Source: Zygnema cylindricum
Lineage: Eukaryota > Streptophyta > Zygnematophyceae > Zygnematales > Zygnemataceae
Direction of reading: 5' to 3'
Assembly: GCA_037447655.1 (NCBI GenBank)
Contig: JBBHKE010000318.1
Coordinates: forward strand, 1 to 64,000
DNA: 64,000 bases
In this document: in pieces, positions 55,227 to 64,000 of the stretch
How positions within the stretch are numbered: the stretch's first letter is position 1
Layout: each line of letters starts with the position of its first letter
Notes under the pieces: generated by a model
The model's input: the letters and a program-made list of their open reading frames with translations, nothing else
Database searches by the model: none
Told to the model about the DNA's origin: nothing
Made by a program: the position numbers and the translations under genes

Positions 55227-56347
55227 TTATGGAGGTGACGGAGAGGAGGGAGGAGGGCTTTTCTTGAGAGGGGGAGGAGGACTCTTTTTGAGAGGAGGAG
55301 GAGGAGTCTTTTTGAGTGGCGGAGGAGTGGTCTTTTTGAGTGGCGGAGGAGTGGTCTTTTTGAGAGGGGGAGGAGGAGTCTTTTTGAGAGGCGGCGGAGG
55401 GGTCTTTTTGAGAGGAGGAGGAGGAGTGGTTTTTTTGAGTGGCGGCGGCGGCGGCGTTTTAGCGGGCGGCGGGCGAGGCGGCGATTGGCATTGGGCGCCC
55501 GTCGGACCCGTTTGGAAAACGACGCAGCGGCGCGCTTCGAGATATAGTGTGGAGTTGTCGCCAGGGTACAGGTTGAGCTGGCCGACGTTTATGTGGAGGA
55601 GGGGGAGAACCACGCACAGGTTCGAGAAGTACGTCCGGTTCTGCGCCCAAGCAAAACGACAACAAAAAGGACGGTCCGTACGGCCAATCAGAGATTCGGT
55701 TTTTTGGCTTTCGAGCTACAGATGTTGTGGAAATCTACAGGATTCTCGGCTTTCAGGTGTCACACGTGCGGAAACGTACCACGTTGAAGTTTCGGAAGTG
55801 GATTCTGGAAGGCTGAGCCGAGATGTAGAATTGACCGTCCGTACTGTTGAGCGTTGCCGGGCAGCCGCCCAAAACTTTTCCGCTGCCCGTGTTGGCCACC
55901 TGCACCAGAGTGCCGTTGGCGGCTTCGACGATGGGCGGGTCGACGGGAGCGTCCGCCGGGCCGTCCAAACTGTACGGAAGCAAGGCATCCGAGTCAGCAT
56001 CATGCTTCCACCAAAATATGCGAAAATACCGCAGCCGAGGCATGGCTGGGGAGTGTGCTCGACAGCCGCTTTGTTTCCGACCGACGCGGAAAAACAGTTC
56101 GCACTAAATTAATCATTGAGACGGAAGGTTTTGTCGCGTACCTGATGACTGGCACGCTGGCGGCGTACCCTCGGAACCCGAAATCGCAGAGAGCCGAAGG
56201 ATCCGACGGACATGCTGAGCTGGCAGCTTGCAGCAGCAGGCGAGGCGCCACGCGAGCTCCTTCGGCTTGCCACGTCAGCAGAGCTGCGATGGCCACGGCG
56301 GCTACCAGAACACGACGCATGGCGGCAGAGCTTTTGAAAGACGCCAT
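55227..56347 (-). CDS. Secreted Pro/Lys-rich (PPPPLKK) cell-wall-type glycoprotein, three exons, intact
   Basis: Exon 1 56347-56142, intron 172 bp, exon 2 55969-55780, intron 139 bp, exon 3 55640-55227 (stop TAA). Introns are GTACGC...TACAG and GTACGT...CGCAG. Lengths 206+190+414 give 269 residues in frame. The N-terminus is a signal peptide (RRVLVAAVAIAALLTWQAEG; a second Met at residue 10 could also start it). The mature globular part has six Cys and four N-glycosylation sequons (NGT, NST, NRT, NST), one created at the exon 2-3 join. The C-terminal ~75 residues are eight PPP(P)LKK units ending SPPPSSPSPP. This fits an extracellular, hydroxyproline-rich wall protein. The family is not recognised by name; pherophorin or extensin chimeras are comparable only in layout. 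Two relic copies lie upstream in the window. Confidence 0.8.
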
Positions 56348-56398
56348 TTCTTGCGCTGCCTTGGATTTCGATGTTTTCGAATCGCTTTCGCTCGCAGG

Positions 56399-56406
56399 AT
56401 TTATAG
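56399..56406 (-). promoter_or_regulatory. TATA box of the Pro/Lys-rich gene
   Basis: Minus strand CTATAAAT about 50 bases before the first ATG. Also kept in the split copy 1, consistent with use. Confidence 0.6.
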
Positions 56407-57725
56407 GTCGGGCCCTCTGTACGGCCTTGTCGGTTCGACGGATATTGGCTGTACGGCGAGCAAAGCTGCAGTGTCATCTGAAAGAAACAAAACCTACTGC
56501 AACGTGGCAGTGAGGCAGTGCATTTAATGCGCTGTGACGGCTTTAGCGATCGTTGTACTGCCGTACGAGACGGCCGGTGGTATGAAACGTCCCGTTTGCC
56601 GGCAAATTGCGAATCCGTTACTTTGACCGCTGACTTATTCAGGTTACAATCGTATCCGTTGATGCGCTCGTGGATGGTTTACTTAATTATTAGCGCACAA
56701 TTAACCATTTTAGAAAGGGGGTTTTCCATACCTACCGCCAACTATATCGGATCCACAGGATGTGACCAGAAAAGTTCTAAGACCTCGTGAACATATTTCG
56801 TACGGATAATAATGAACGTGAAGCCTTATCGCAGCAAAAAACGTTAAAACGTGCGAGTAGCGAGGTCCGTCCTGTTTTTTGTTTTTTTTCAGAATTGTCC
56901 TTTTTTGAGGGCATTGTAAACACGACAGTACTGCTGCTGACAAAATTCCGTACGACGACGAAGGCCTTGCGGTTGTCTAGAAGCGGCCGATTGGAATTGT
57001 CGGCTTTGGCGTGACGCGTGGCAAAAAGCTTAATGCTGTAAGTAAACAATTAAAAAAAATCCGTGTACGGTCATAATCTCCTGTAGCGCCAGCTACAGTA
57101 GCAGCGTAAATTTTTGTGACGAGAATTGTTCATGGAGCGGACCCTTCGCTGTACGTTTTTTGAGTGCCGTACATTTTCACAATATTCGAGCACGTGCGAC
57201 GATTTCCAATATTGTTTTTCACATTTCTCGAAGTTGTTAAATAACGTAGCTGCATTTCTCAAGTTTTCCGCCTAACGGCCGTGTTTTGGTGGCCGTCAGC
57301 GTCTGCTCTACCAAAATTGCTGACAGCCCGTACGGTACGGTAACTGTGCTGTCCCACAGAACCTGTGAAGAATTCACGCGATTGAACTAAATTGACGGTT
57401 AGAAATTCGCCTGACAACGCATCCACGTCATATTATTTCATGGATCGAATCGAATCAGCCAGCCTGTGACAAATGCCAACAACGTTTGTGGATACCATTC
57501 GCCCAAAAGAAAGTTTTAGGGTGAAACTCCATCAGGCGAAAAGTGGGGTTGTTTACTGGAAAAAGTACATTATTGTACATATCCAGCTCATTCCCAACAA
57601 GGCCGTACTGTTTTTTTTTTATTATTATTAATGGGGATTCGTCAAGATTCTCCAAACTTTTGGGTGACAACGTCGACCGTCTAATTACGAATTTTCGAAG
57701 CAAAAGGTCACTGCGTCCAGTGATT
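56407..57725. other. Upstream region of the Pro/Lys-rich gene, then unassigned
   Basis: Homology to copy 1 extends to about 56660. Beyond this no coding structure or repeat end is recognised. A poly-T/pyrimidine run at 57609-57620 is simple sequence. Confidence 0.5.
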
Positions 57726-58352
57726 CACTACACCGCGAATCGTAATTAGAGTAATGAAAAAATTAGAGTAAAAAAACAAAAAAAAACAATTAGAGTAATG
57801 AACTCTAATTTATGTGAAAGAACTTTTTCACAGTCGAAGTTTACTCTAATTTATTTAAGTACTCTATATTGGGTTATGTCGGCAATAAATATCCGCGCTG
57901 AAATTATAAGCACTAAATTACGTGGCTGTACAAAATCTGTCAGTCCGTATCATTTTGACGTCATTATGACGCTAGTATTATTTGTCGCGCTGAATGTCAG
58001 TTAATGTTCACACTGACGACGATGCTGTCGACGGACGAGAGTTATGCGAACGGCTTTTTTTCGATTATGATTGATTTTTCGCTTAGTCCGATTTCACGTG
58101 CGAGCGCGATTGTATTAAATCATTATTTGTACTTTTTTACTTTAAAAAGTACAGTTTTGCACGGTCGAACGTCGTCCGTACTCCACACAATTTACAATGA
58201 ACCTATATTACAATTCTGTTACGCTAATTAAACTCACCTAAATTAGAATAATGAAAAAATTAGAATCATTTACTCTATTTGATGTCATAGAGTCGAAATT
58301 TCGAGCGACCGAATTAGAGTAATTTACTCTAATTACAATTCGCGGTGTAGTG
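57726..58352. mobile_element. CACTA-ended MITE, 627 bp
   Basis: Terminal inverted repeats begin CACTACACCGCGAAT at 57726 and its complement ends at 58352. The pairing continues for about 30 bases with two mismatches (the next block is GTAATTAGAGTAA). Sub-terminal attagagtaatgaa/ttactctaatt motifs recur at 57745-57805, 57840-57860 and 58245-58335. No target duplication is evident (flanks att and tcc). No transposase. Confidence 0.75.
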
Positions 58353-58892
58353 TCCTCGTGGAGGATACTCGCATCGGACGTGTCAAACTTGTACGCGTGG
58401 AAAGGTCACGTACAAGCCGCGCGCCATCTGACATTTGCCACGCGCCTTCGAACAGGCCGGAATCAGATCCGACAAAAACCACCACAAAAAGTTTGTTGAA
58501 GAATGTGTTGTGACGCCTCCACCACCATCCATCGTCAACCGGAATTTGTTGCGCCTGCTTTTTTAAATTTCCGATCTTGTTACTAGAAAACAGGAACGTA
58601 GAAATTGTACACCGCTGGTACAACGACAAAACACGAACGTATAAATGTACATTCGCATAATTTTATTTTACGGCTGGTTGTACGGATACGACTTTAGAGT
58701 TTAGATATTTTGCTTTAGGGATCTTTGACGACGCTTGCCGTCAGAACAGGAATCGACGTGCATCCAATAGAAATAAATCACGTACTCGATAGATTCCTTG
58801 CTGACACGACTTGATGGAGAAGTGAACGAAATATTAGTGCCAGTAAACCTATCCGTAACATTACTGTTGGCGCCTGATGGAGAGTTACCCTT
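58353..58892. other. Unassigned
   Basis: No supported gene, LTR end or repeat. An open stretch on the minus strand (58629-58333) has no recognisable motif and overlaps the MITE end. Confidence 0.4.
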
Positions 58893-59050
58893 AGGGTGTG
58901 TCCCCATGTGTTGAAGTAAGGGTTTTTTTTCGTCGTTTTCACAGAAAATGGGACTTGCAACGAGAAAATATCACGCCGTACGAAAAATGGGCAAAAACAC
59001 GAGTACATTTTGCGTCATTTTGGAACTTGGAAGGTTCTGCAATTTGGCGT
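58893..59050 (+). mobile_element. Left part of a second Harbinger-like MITE
   Basis: Starts TTA | GGGTGTGTCCCCATGT and continues gaagtaagggtttttttt and agtacattttgcgtcat, matching the left end of the MITE at 42111. The right terminal repeat is not found, so the copy is truncated or its end is decayed. Confidence 0.6.
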
Positions 59051-59937
59051 TATTATCATCGCGACACACTTCCAGCTCATCCTCACACTTGCACAGGAAT
59101 CAAATCGCGACCTAGTTTTAATCAAAATACTACCCTATAAACGAATAGAAAACCTAGATTGCAGGCGTCAAAAATTTTCGAAAAATTTTGCATGAAGGAA
59201 AGTTCACGCTATTTTTTTCACTGCTCGTCACGCGCATGCACTTAAGAAAATGACAAACATGTACGGAAAAATTTTTGCAAGGGTCTCTTGATACAAATAA
59301 GAGTCAATCGGAATGCGCTCACAAATACTTTTATGTCTCAATGCGGAAGCGAAACTGAAATCAAATCAAACATTATAACACATTGAAAGCTCATAATCCA
59401 AGATAGAGAGAAATTGAATACTCAATAAAATAAACTCATATTAACTCAATTCTTAAACATTACACTTCTCTTAATTTATTCCTTCTTAATTGACTCTTGA
59501 TTGATTCCTAATTATTATTTCTAACTCACACGATGGTTTTTAAACTAAGTCGTGGAAACAATCTGGAACACTAACTCTAGAAGTGTCTAAATGTACTTAG
59601 ACGTAAATGTGGTACAAAACAAAATGAAACTACTAGAAACCAAACTGGCAGTCGTGTACGAAAACTTAACTTACGTAAAACGAACATACTAGACGTGCAA
59701 TGCACGAAACGAAACTTCTCGACGTAAGGTACTAGAACTTACAAAATTAAATCTAATCGTGTACGTGTAAAAAGTACACGCACGAAATACTACATCAAAC
59801 TCTTCGAAACAAAACAAAAATACGCAAACTGACGCACGACCAAATCAAATGAAACTGACGCGCGACTAAATCTATACCACACTAACTATGAACAACCATT
59901 ACGTAAACATAGATTTAAACATTGTAAATCCTAAGAA
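59051..59937. other. Unassigned; probably includes the Copia-C 3' LTR
   Basis: Lies downstream of the Copia-C polypurine tract in element sense, where the 3' LTR must be. Because no second LTR is in the window, its borders cannot be fixed. No coding seen. Confidence 0.4.
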
Positions 59938-59979
59938 TCCCCCTCTCAATATTGAATCTATACTAAATCTTAACCAAAC

Positions 59980-60327
59980 TCAAAACAATCCTAACTTAGG
60001 CCTTCCTCTCACAAAGACATCATACATTGCAGCTTTAGTTAACATGTCAGCTGCTTATTCACCCGTTGGCACAAAAACAAACTCAATCTCACCAGCATTT
60101 ACTAAATCTCTCACAAAATGCCACTGAATCCTAATGTGCTTAGTCCTCTTATGAAACAGTGGATTCTTAGCCAATGCAATACTAGACATACTATCTGAAA
60201 ACAACTTCATACACTTAATAATAATTCCCAACTCACTTAAGATTTATCTTAACCAAATTGAAGCTTTGGCAGCATGACAAGCCACCATATATTCGGCCTT
60301 TGTCGAACTCAAGGCCACCGTAGGTTG
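59980..60327 (-). pseudogene. Copia-C RNase H
   Basis: Minus translation: PTVALSSTKAEYMVACHAAK, FSDSMSSIALAKNPLFHKRT, KHIRIQWHFVRDLV, FVPTGE-AADMLTKA. The Asp/Glu/Asp RNase H positions are visible (Glu in KAEYM, Asp in FSDSMS). Stops occur after IWLR and in GE*AADM (Gln codon to TAA). Terminates at 59980. Confidence 0.85.
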
Positions 60328-61408
60328 TGAGACTTTGAGACCTCCATAAGTCCTCAAAGTGGACAGCTTCTAAGAAGCCTCTAGGATAACCCTGACCCCT
60401 TTGTGGTTCAGCAAGAACAACTGCCATCTTGGCAGACAAAAACTCTGAGCAACTTCACCCTTGTGAAGGCAAGACTCCCCTGAGTCGATAGCAAAAAGAA
60501 ATCTTTATATTTGCTCCCCTGAGCAGTAAGTTATGGAGGGTCAAAGTTGACCTTTTGTACAGAAGCTCTCTGGGAGAGAGGGTCCTATCTCCTAATTTTT
60601 CTAAGTCCTATCTCTCTCACAGACTCTATCTACTGATGTACGGAGCCAATCAGAGTACACTTCCGTACACAAAAGTACAGCTGCCGGTGTACTTTCTGTA
60701 CGGACATTGTACGACATGGCCTAAATGTCGACACATGTCATATCCGGATTCGGTGCAGTAATCTCCGGAGATACCACGATCCAATGTAATTTCGCCACGT
60801 GTCATCCGATGTGGCGATGACCACAAACCGCCGAAATTCTCTTCCGCGATCTCGACGTTAATTTCGGCCGTCGGATTAAATTCACATTAAATCGTAGCCG
60901 TAATAAATACATGCGCGGTATTTGTTTCGCTAAAGAAATAAATGCGCGGTATTTGTTTCGCTAAAGAAATAAATGCGCGGTATTCGTTTCTTATCCGTAC
61001 CGTAATCCGTTACTGGATCTATGTCTCCCGTAAAACTGTTTCAGTTTAAATGAACTATCCTACGTATTTAATGTTTAATTAATTATCAAACCCTACACTA
61101 CGTAACACTATCTCTAGACTTAACGGTTAAAGCTACCGGCTACTGACTATTTATCGGCCGGCAGGTTCCAGGATCAAATCCTGGAAATGTCACATATAAT
61201 TTTAGTAAATAAACCCCTACTAATATTTATATCCCGTAAACCTCTGGATAGCCTAGGTAGCCATGGCTCTAGCTTCCTCTCCAATTTCTCACTGACTGCG
61301 ACAAGTTTGAGAGTTTGGAGAGAGAAGTTAGAGGTAGACTGCCTCGGCTTCTTTGTATATTTCTATTCAGACCTAGAAAATACTTTAAAAAGACCATTAA
61401 TTTCTACA
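60328..61408 (-). mobile_element. Solo Copia-A LTR (A5)
   Basis: 1081 bp from TGAGACTTTGAG to AATTTCTACA on the plus strand, with a perfect GGTTG duplication (60323-60327, 61409-61413). No internal region. It has a local tandem expansion of the tgcgcggtatttgtttcgct unit at about 60910-60985, which explains its extra length. Confidence 0.95.
61120..61187 (+). other. tRNA-like module antisense to the solo A5 LTR
   Basis: Plus strand taacggttaaagctaccggc ... with a perfect T arm CCAGG-ATCAAAT-CCTGG. The best-paired T arm among Copia-A copies. Confidence 0.6.
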
Positions 61409-62580
61409 GGTTGAAGTCTTGAACTCCAAGAAATTGCACCTCCACATAAAACAAAAGCGTAACCAGATGTTGACTTTCCCGTGTCGAATTCCCCACCCTA
61501 ATCGGAATCGTAATATCCAAAACAATCTAACTCTGAATCCACCTTTCAAACTAAACCATAACTTAAAATTCCAACCAAATATCTAAAAATTCTTTTAACA
61601 CTCTCCTTATGACACTTCTTAGGTGCTTGACAATACTTACTCACAATACTAACAGCAGCTGAAATATCTGGTCTAGTTGTAACACTAAGATACATTAAAC
61701 AACCAACTGCTTCACTATAAGTACATCAATTGTTGGCTCACTTTCTGCTTTACTCAAGTGAACTCTAAGATCGAAAGGTGTACTTAAAGGCTTAGCATTC
61801 AACATAGAGAACTTAGCTAAGACTTCCTTACAATATTGTTCCTAACTAAGTTTTAAAGATTCAAATTCATCTTTTATCACCTCAATACCAAGAATGTACC
61901 TAGCTTCTCCTAAATCAGTAACTTTGAAGAATTTACTAAGAAAACATTTCAATTCCTGAATCCTTTCAAAACTATCTGAAATCATAATAAAATCATCAAC
62001 ATACACACTGGAAATAATTTGATCAACTCGTTCTCCTATCACATAAACACCTAAATCCGAAATTGTACGTACAAAACCAAAATCCAAAAGTACCTTATGA
62101 AGATCAGTATACCAAGTCCTTGGTGCTTGCTTAAGTCCATAGAGAGACTTCTTCAACTTCCACACATGTCCAGGTTTACCCAAAACTCCTTCTGGAATCT
62201 TCATGTAAACTTCTTCTTCCTATTCTCCATTTAGAAAAGCAGTTTCCATGTCCATTTTGTGGATATGCTTTCTCCTAGCAGCAGCAATCGCAATAATCAT
62301 CCTTAAACTATCAAACTTAATTGCAGGTGTATATGTTTCTGTATAATCTATATTTTTTTTCTGTTGAGAACCTTTACCGACTAATTTTGCCTTATATTTG
62401 ATAATTTCACCTGATGCACCTGTCTTAGTCTTAAATACCCATTTGCAATCAATAGCCTTTTTTCCCTCTGGTAAAACTACTTCCTCAAATGTTCCATTAT
62501 CAATAATAAACTTAAGTTCTTTCTCAAAAGTTGGTTTCCACTTTTCATTCTAATCACTTGATGCTACAGCTTCTGAATAG
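61409..62580 (-). pseudogene. Copia-C reverse transcriptase and connection
   Basis: The central block 62204-61842 reads MKIPEGVLGKPGHVWKLKKS, SLYGLKQAPRTWYTDLHKVL, SSVYVDDFIMISDSFE (YVDD active site), FFKVTDLGEARYILGIE. The upstream RT lead-in (WVFKTKTGA.., FLNGEYEEEVYM) is present with a TAG in GE*EEE at about 62220. Downstream connection pieces reach 61409. Several stops make it inactive. Confidence 0.85.
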
Positions 62581-62635
62581 GACTTAAGATCCCCATTCAG
62601 AGGCTCACTCAGTAATTGCTATAAAAGAAACTCAT

Positions 62636-63110
62636 TTAACCTAGCATCTGAAAAAAATTAACCGGCTTATCCTTAGCATTCATATTAAGAGTTAATATAT
62701 CTGGAGCCTTTCCCTTATTTACTCGATTACTTCTCCAAACAACTTCTTCTTCAACAACATCATCTCTCTCACCCTTCTCACTTACAGATGGCAAACTACA
62801 TTCACTTCTTTGTCTGCTAAGGGATCTTTCACTAGACTTAGAACTTTGACTTCCATTCTCACTTATCAAACTTTCAGAATTTGATTGGGAGGATTCAGAT
62901 CTCTTACCAACTTTAATAGATTTCTTCTTTTTCAATGGAATTTCTTCATCCTCTTCTTCGTCACTTTCATCATCAATTTTGAACTCCTCCAAATTGCTCT
63001 CTTCCTCAAAATCCAAACTTTCTTCTTTATCCTTTGTAAACTCCATTGCTTTCGCCAAATCTTCGTGAAACTCCACATTCCTCGATTCGACAACCGTTCG
63101 AGTAGCTGGA
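62636..63110 (-). pseudogene. Copia-C linker between integrase and RT
   Basis: Acidic and Ser-rich open block (DDESDEEEDEEIPLKKKKS, SSQSNSESLISENGSQSSKS), then VWRSNRVNKGKAPDI. Low complexity as usual for copia integrase C-terminal linkers. No motif. Confidence 0.65.
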
Positions 63111-63163
63111 TTGAAGATCCTGTATTGACTTTAATTTGGACTATATCCAACAAAAATACCCGT

Positions 63164-63999
63164 CTAAGATCTGGGACTAAATTTTCCAACTCGATATCTT
63201 TTCTCGATGTAGACAGTGGCTCGGCATCCCCAAATCCTCAAATGTCGAACAGATGGAATCCTGCCACTCCACAATTCTTCAGGCGTCTTATCTCCAAAAA
63301 TCGAAGTTAGTCTTCTATTACAAATATAATTTGTTGTAAGAACAACTTCTCCCCAAAACCTTACACTATGTTTAGTGCTATGTAACATAGCTCTAACCAT
63401 CTCTTGAAGAGTCCTATTATTTCTCTCAGCAACTCCATTGGACACAGGTGAGTATGTAGTCGTAAATTGCTGCTTAATCCCTCTTTTTTGACAAAAGCTT
63501 TTAAAAGCAACAAATTCTCCTCCATTATCTGATCTAACTGATTTTAACTTTCTATCTGTTTCTCTCTCAGCCATTACAACAAATTCTCAAAACTTATATA
63601 ACGCCTCTGACTTATGTTTCAATAAATACACCCAACTCTTTCGACTATAATCACCCACAATAACAAAAATATACTTATGTCCTCCTAGACTTACTGGTTT
63701 GACATCTCCACATAAGTCAACATGAACAAGCTCAAGAGGAGCACTAGCTCTATACTTCACATCTTTTACAGGATGAGATTTTCTAATATGTTTCCCTTTG
63801 CTACAACCATTACAGCCTTGAACTTTCTCTCCTGATACACACTCTAATCCTCTTACTGCTGCAATTTTCATCATATTTTTTATATTAGACTCAGAAGTAT
63901 GACAAAGTCTATGATGCCATAAACTTAGATCTCCTCTTTCACAACTTACAACATTAACTGAAATTACTGATTTCTGATTTTCCTGTGGTCTAATCCATT
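63164..63999 (-). pseudogene. Copia-C integrase
   Basis: 63874-63587: zinc end (CNGCSKGKHIRKSHP), then ELVHVDLCGDVKPVSLGG (first catalytic Asp) and FVIVGDYSRKSWVYLLKHKS. 63574-63164: SVRSDNGGEFVAFKSFCQ (second Asp), YSPVSNGVAERNNRTLQEM (catalytic Glu), RFWGEVV, TPEELWSGRIPSVRHLRIWG. A stop or frame change lies at 63580. The HHCC histidines lie at the right window edge (LWHHRLCHTSE-like near 63895-63935). Confidence 0.88.
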
Positions 64000-64000
64000 T

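Larger units (their letters stand above)
59938..64000 (-). mobile_element. Copia-C element (partial, runs off the window), holding a solo Copia-A LTR
   Basis: Minus strand Ty1/copia pol from integrase (right edge) to RNase H end (59980), then polypurine GAGAGGGGGATT at 59938-59947. Interrupted at 60328-61408 by a solo LTR with GGTTG duplication. The reading frame joins across it as LQPTVALSSTKAEYM. Sequence is clearly different from families A/B (for example RT YVDDFIMIS). Several in-frame stops. Confidence 0.85.

Noticed and set aside
55264-56112. 282-codon plus-strand open frame opposite the Pro-rich gene (Gly/Val-rich).
   Set aside because: It is the antisense shadow of the Pro-rich repeat and exons. 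The minus-strand model has consistent splice sites, signal peptide and conserved paralogues.
1-64000. CRISPR arrays, bacterial operons, rRNA genes.
   Set aside because: No regularly spaced repeats of that type, no bacterial gene order, and no rRNA-like conserved blocks were seen.

Overview
This is a piece of a large, repeat-packed eukaryotic genome. It has GT-AG introns, tRNA-primed LTR retrotransposons, MITEs and almost no host genes. The only intact host-type gene (55227-56347, minus, three exons) encodes a secreted protein with a Pro/Lys-rich (PPPPLKK)n tail, which resembles green-lineage cell-wall hydroxyproline-rich glycoproteins. A charophyte or other big-genome streptophyte would fit, but the species cannot be shown from this window.

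Layout. Positions 1-1518 and 41547-41930 are the two halves of a broken copy of that gene. Everything between them is one nest of retroelements, five layers deep, resolved by target-site duplications (TSDs): Copia-B (1519-41546) sits in the gene copy; a 2.3-kb LTR 'D' sits in the Copia-B pol; a Gypsy element sits in D (4492-35892); two Copia-A copies lie head to head in the Gypsy 3' LTR (A1 4498-11607, A2 12107-17825); a solo LTR 'E' (5202-6384) sits in the A1 LTR; and a nearly pristine Copia-A (A3, 27500-33949) sits in the Gypsy gag. A 724-bp TWA-target MITE (42111-42834) and a second gene relic (42957-43668) follow. Copia-A4 (43674-50147) is inserted at the end of that relic. Positions 50148-54960 hold a very old Copia remnant (F) and unassigned DNA. 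After the intact gene come a CACTA-ended MITE (57726-58352), part of another MITE, and an old Copia-C (59938 to the window end) carrying a solo Copia-A LTR (60328-61408).

How the parts work. A3 is the only element with an uninterrupted Gag-Pol (1452 codons). Families A and B carry a primer-binding site matching the anticodon arm of initiator tRNA-Met, the half-tRNA mode known from Drosophila copia, rather than the tRNA 3' end. The Gag reading frame starts at AUGs in the LTR end and in the primer site itself. The R/U5-side part of the LTRs of families A, B, D and E holds a series of short hairpins whose stems covary between families. The same LTRs also carry an antisense tRNA-like module. These shared LTR features (hairpin array, start codon in a hairpin loop and in the primer site, antisense tRNA module) are the most unusual content of the window.

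Element names (A, B, C, D, E, F) are local labels. 'Sense' means the coding orientation of the element.
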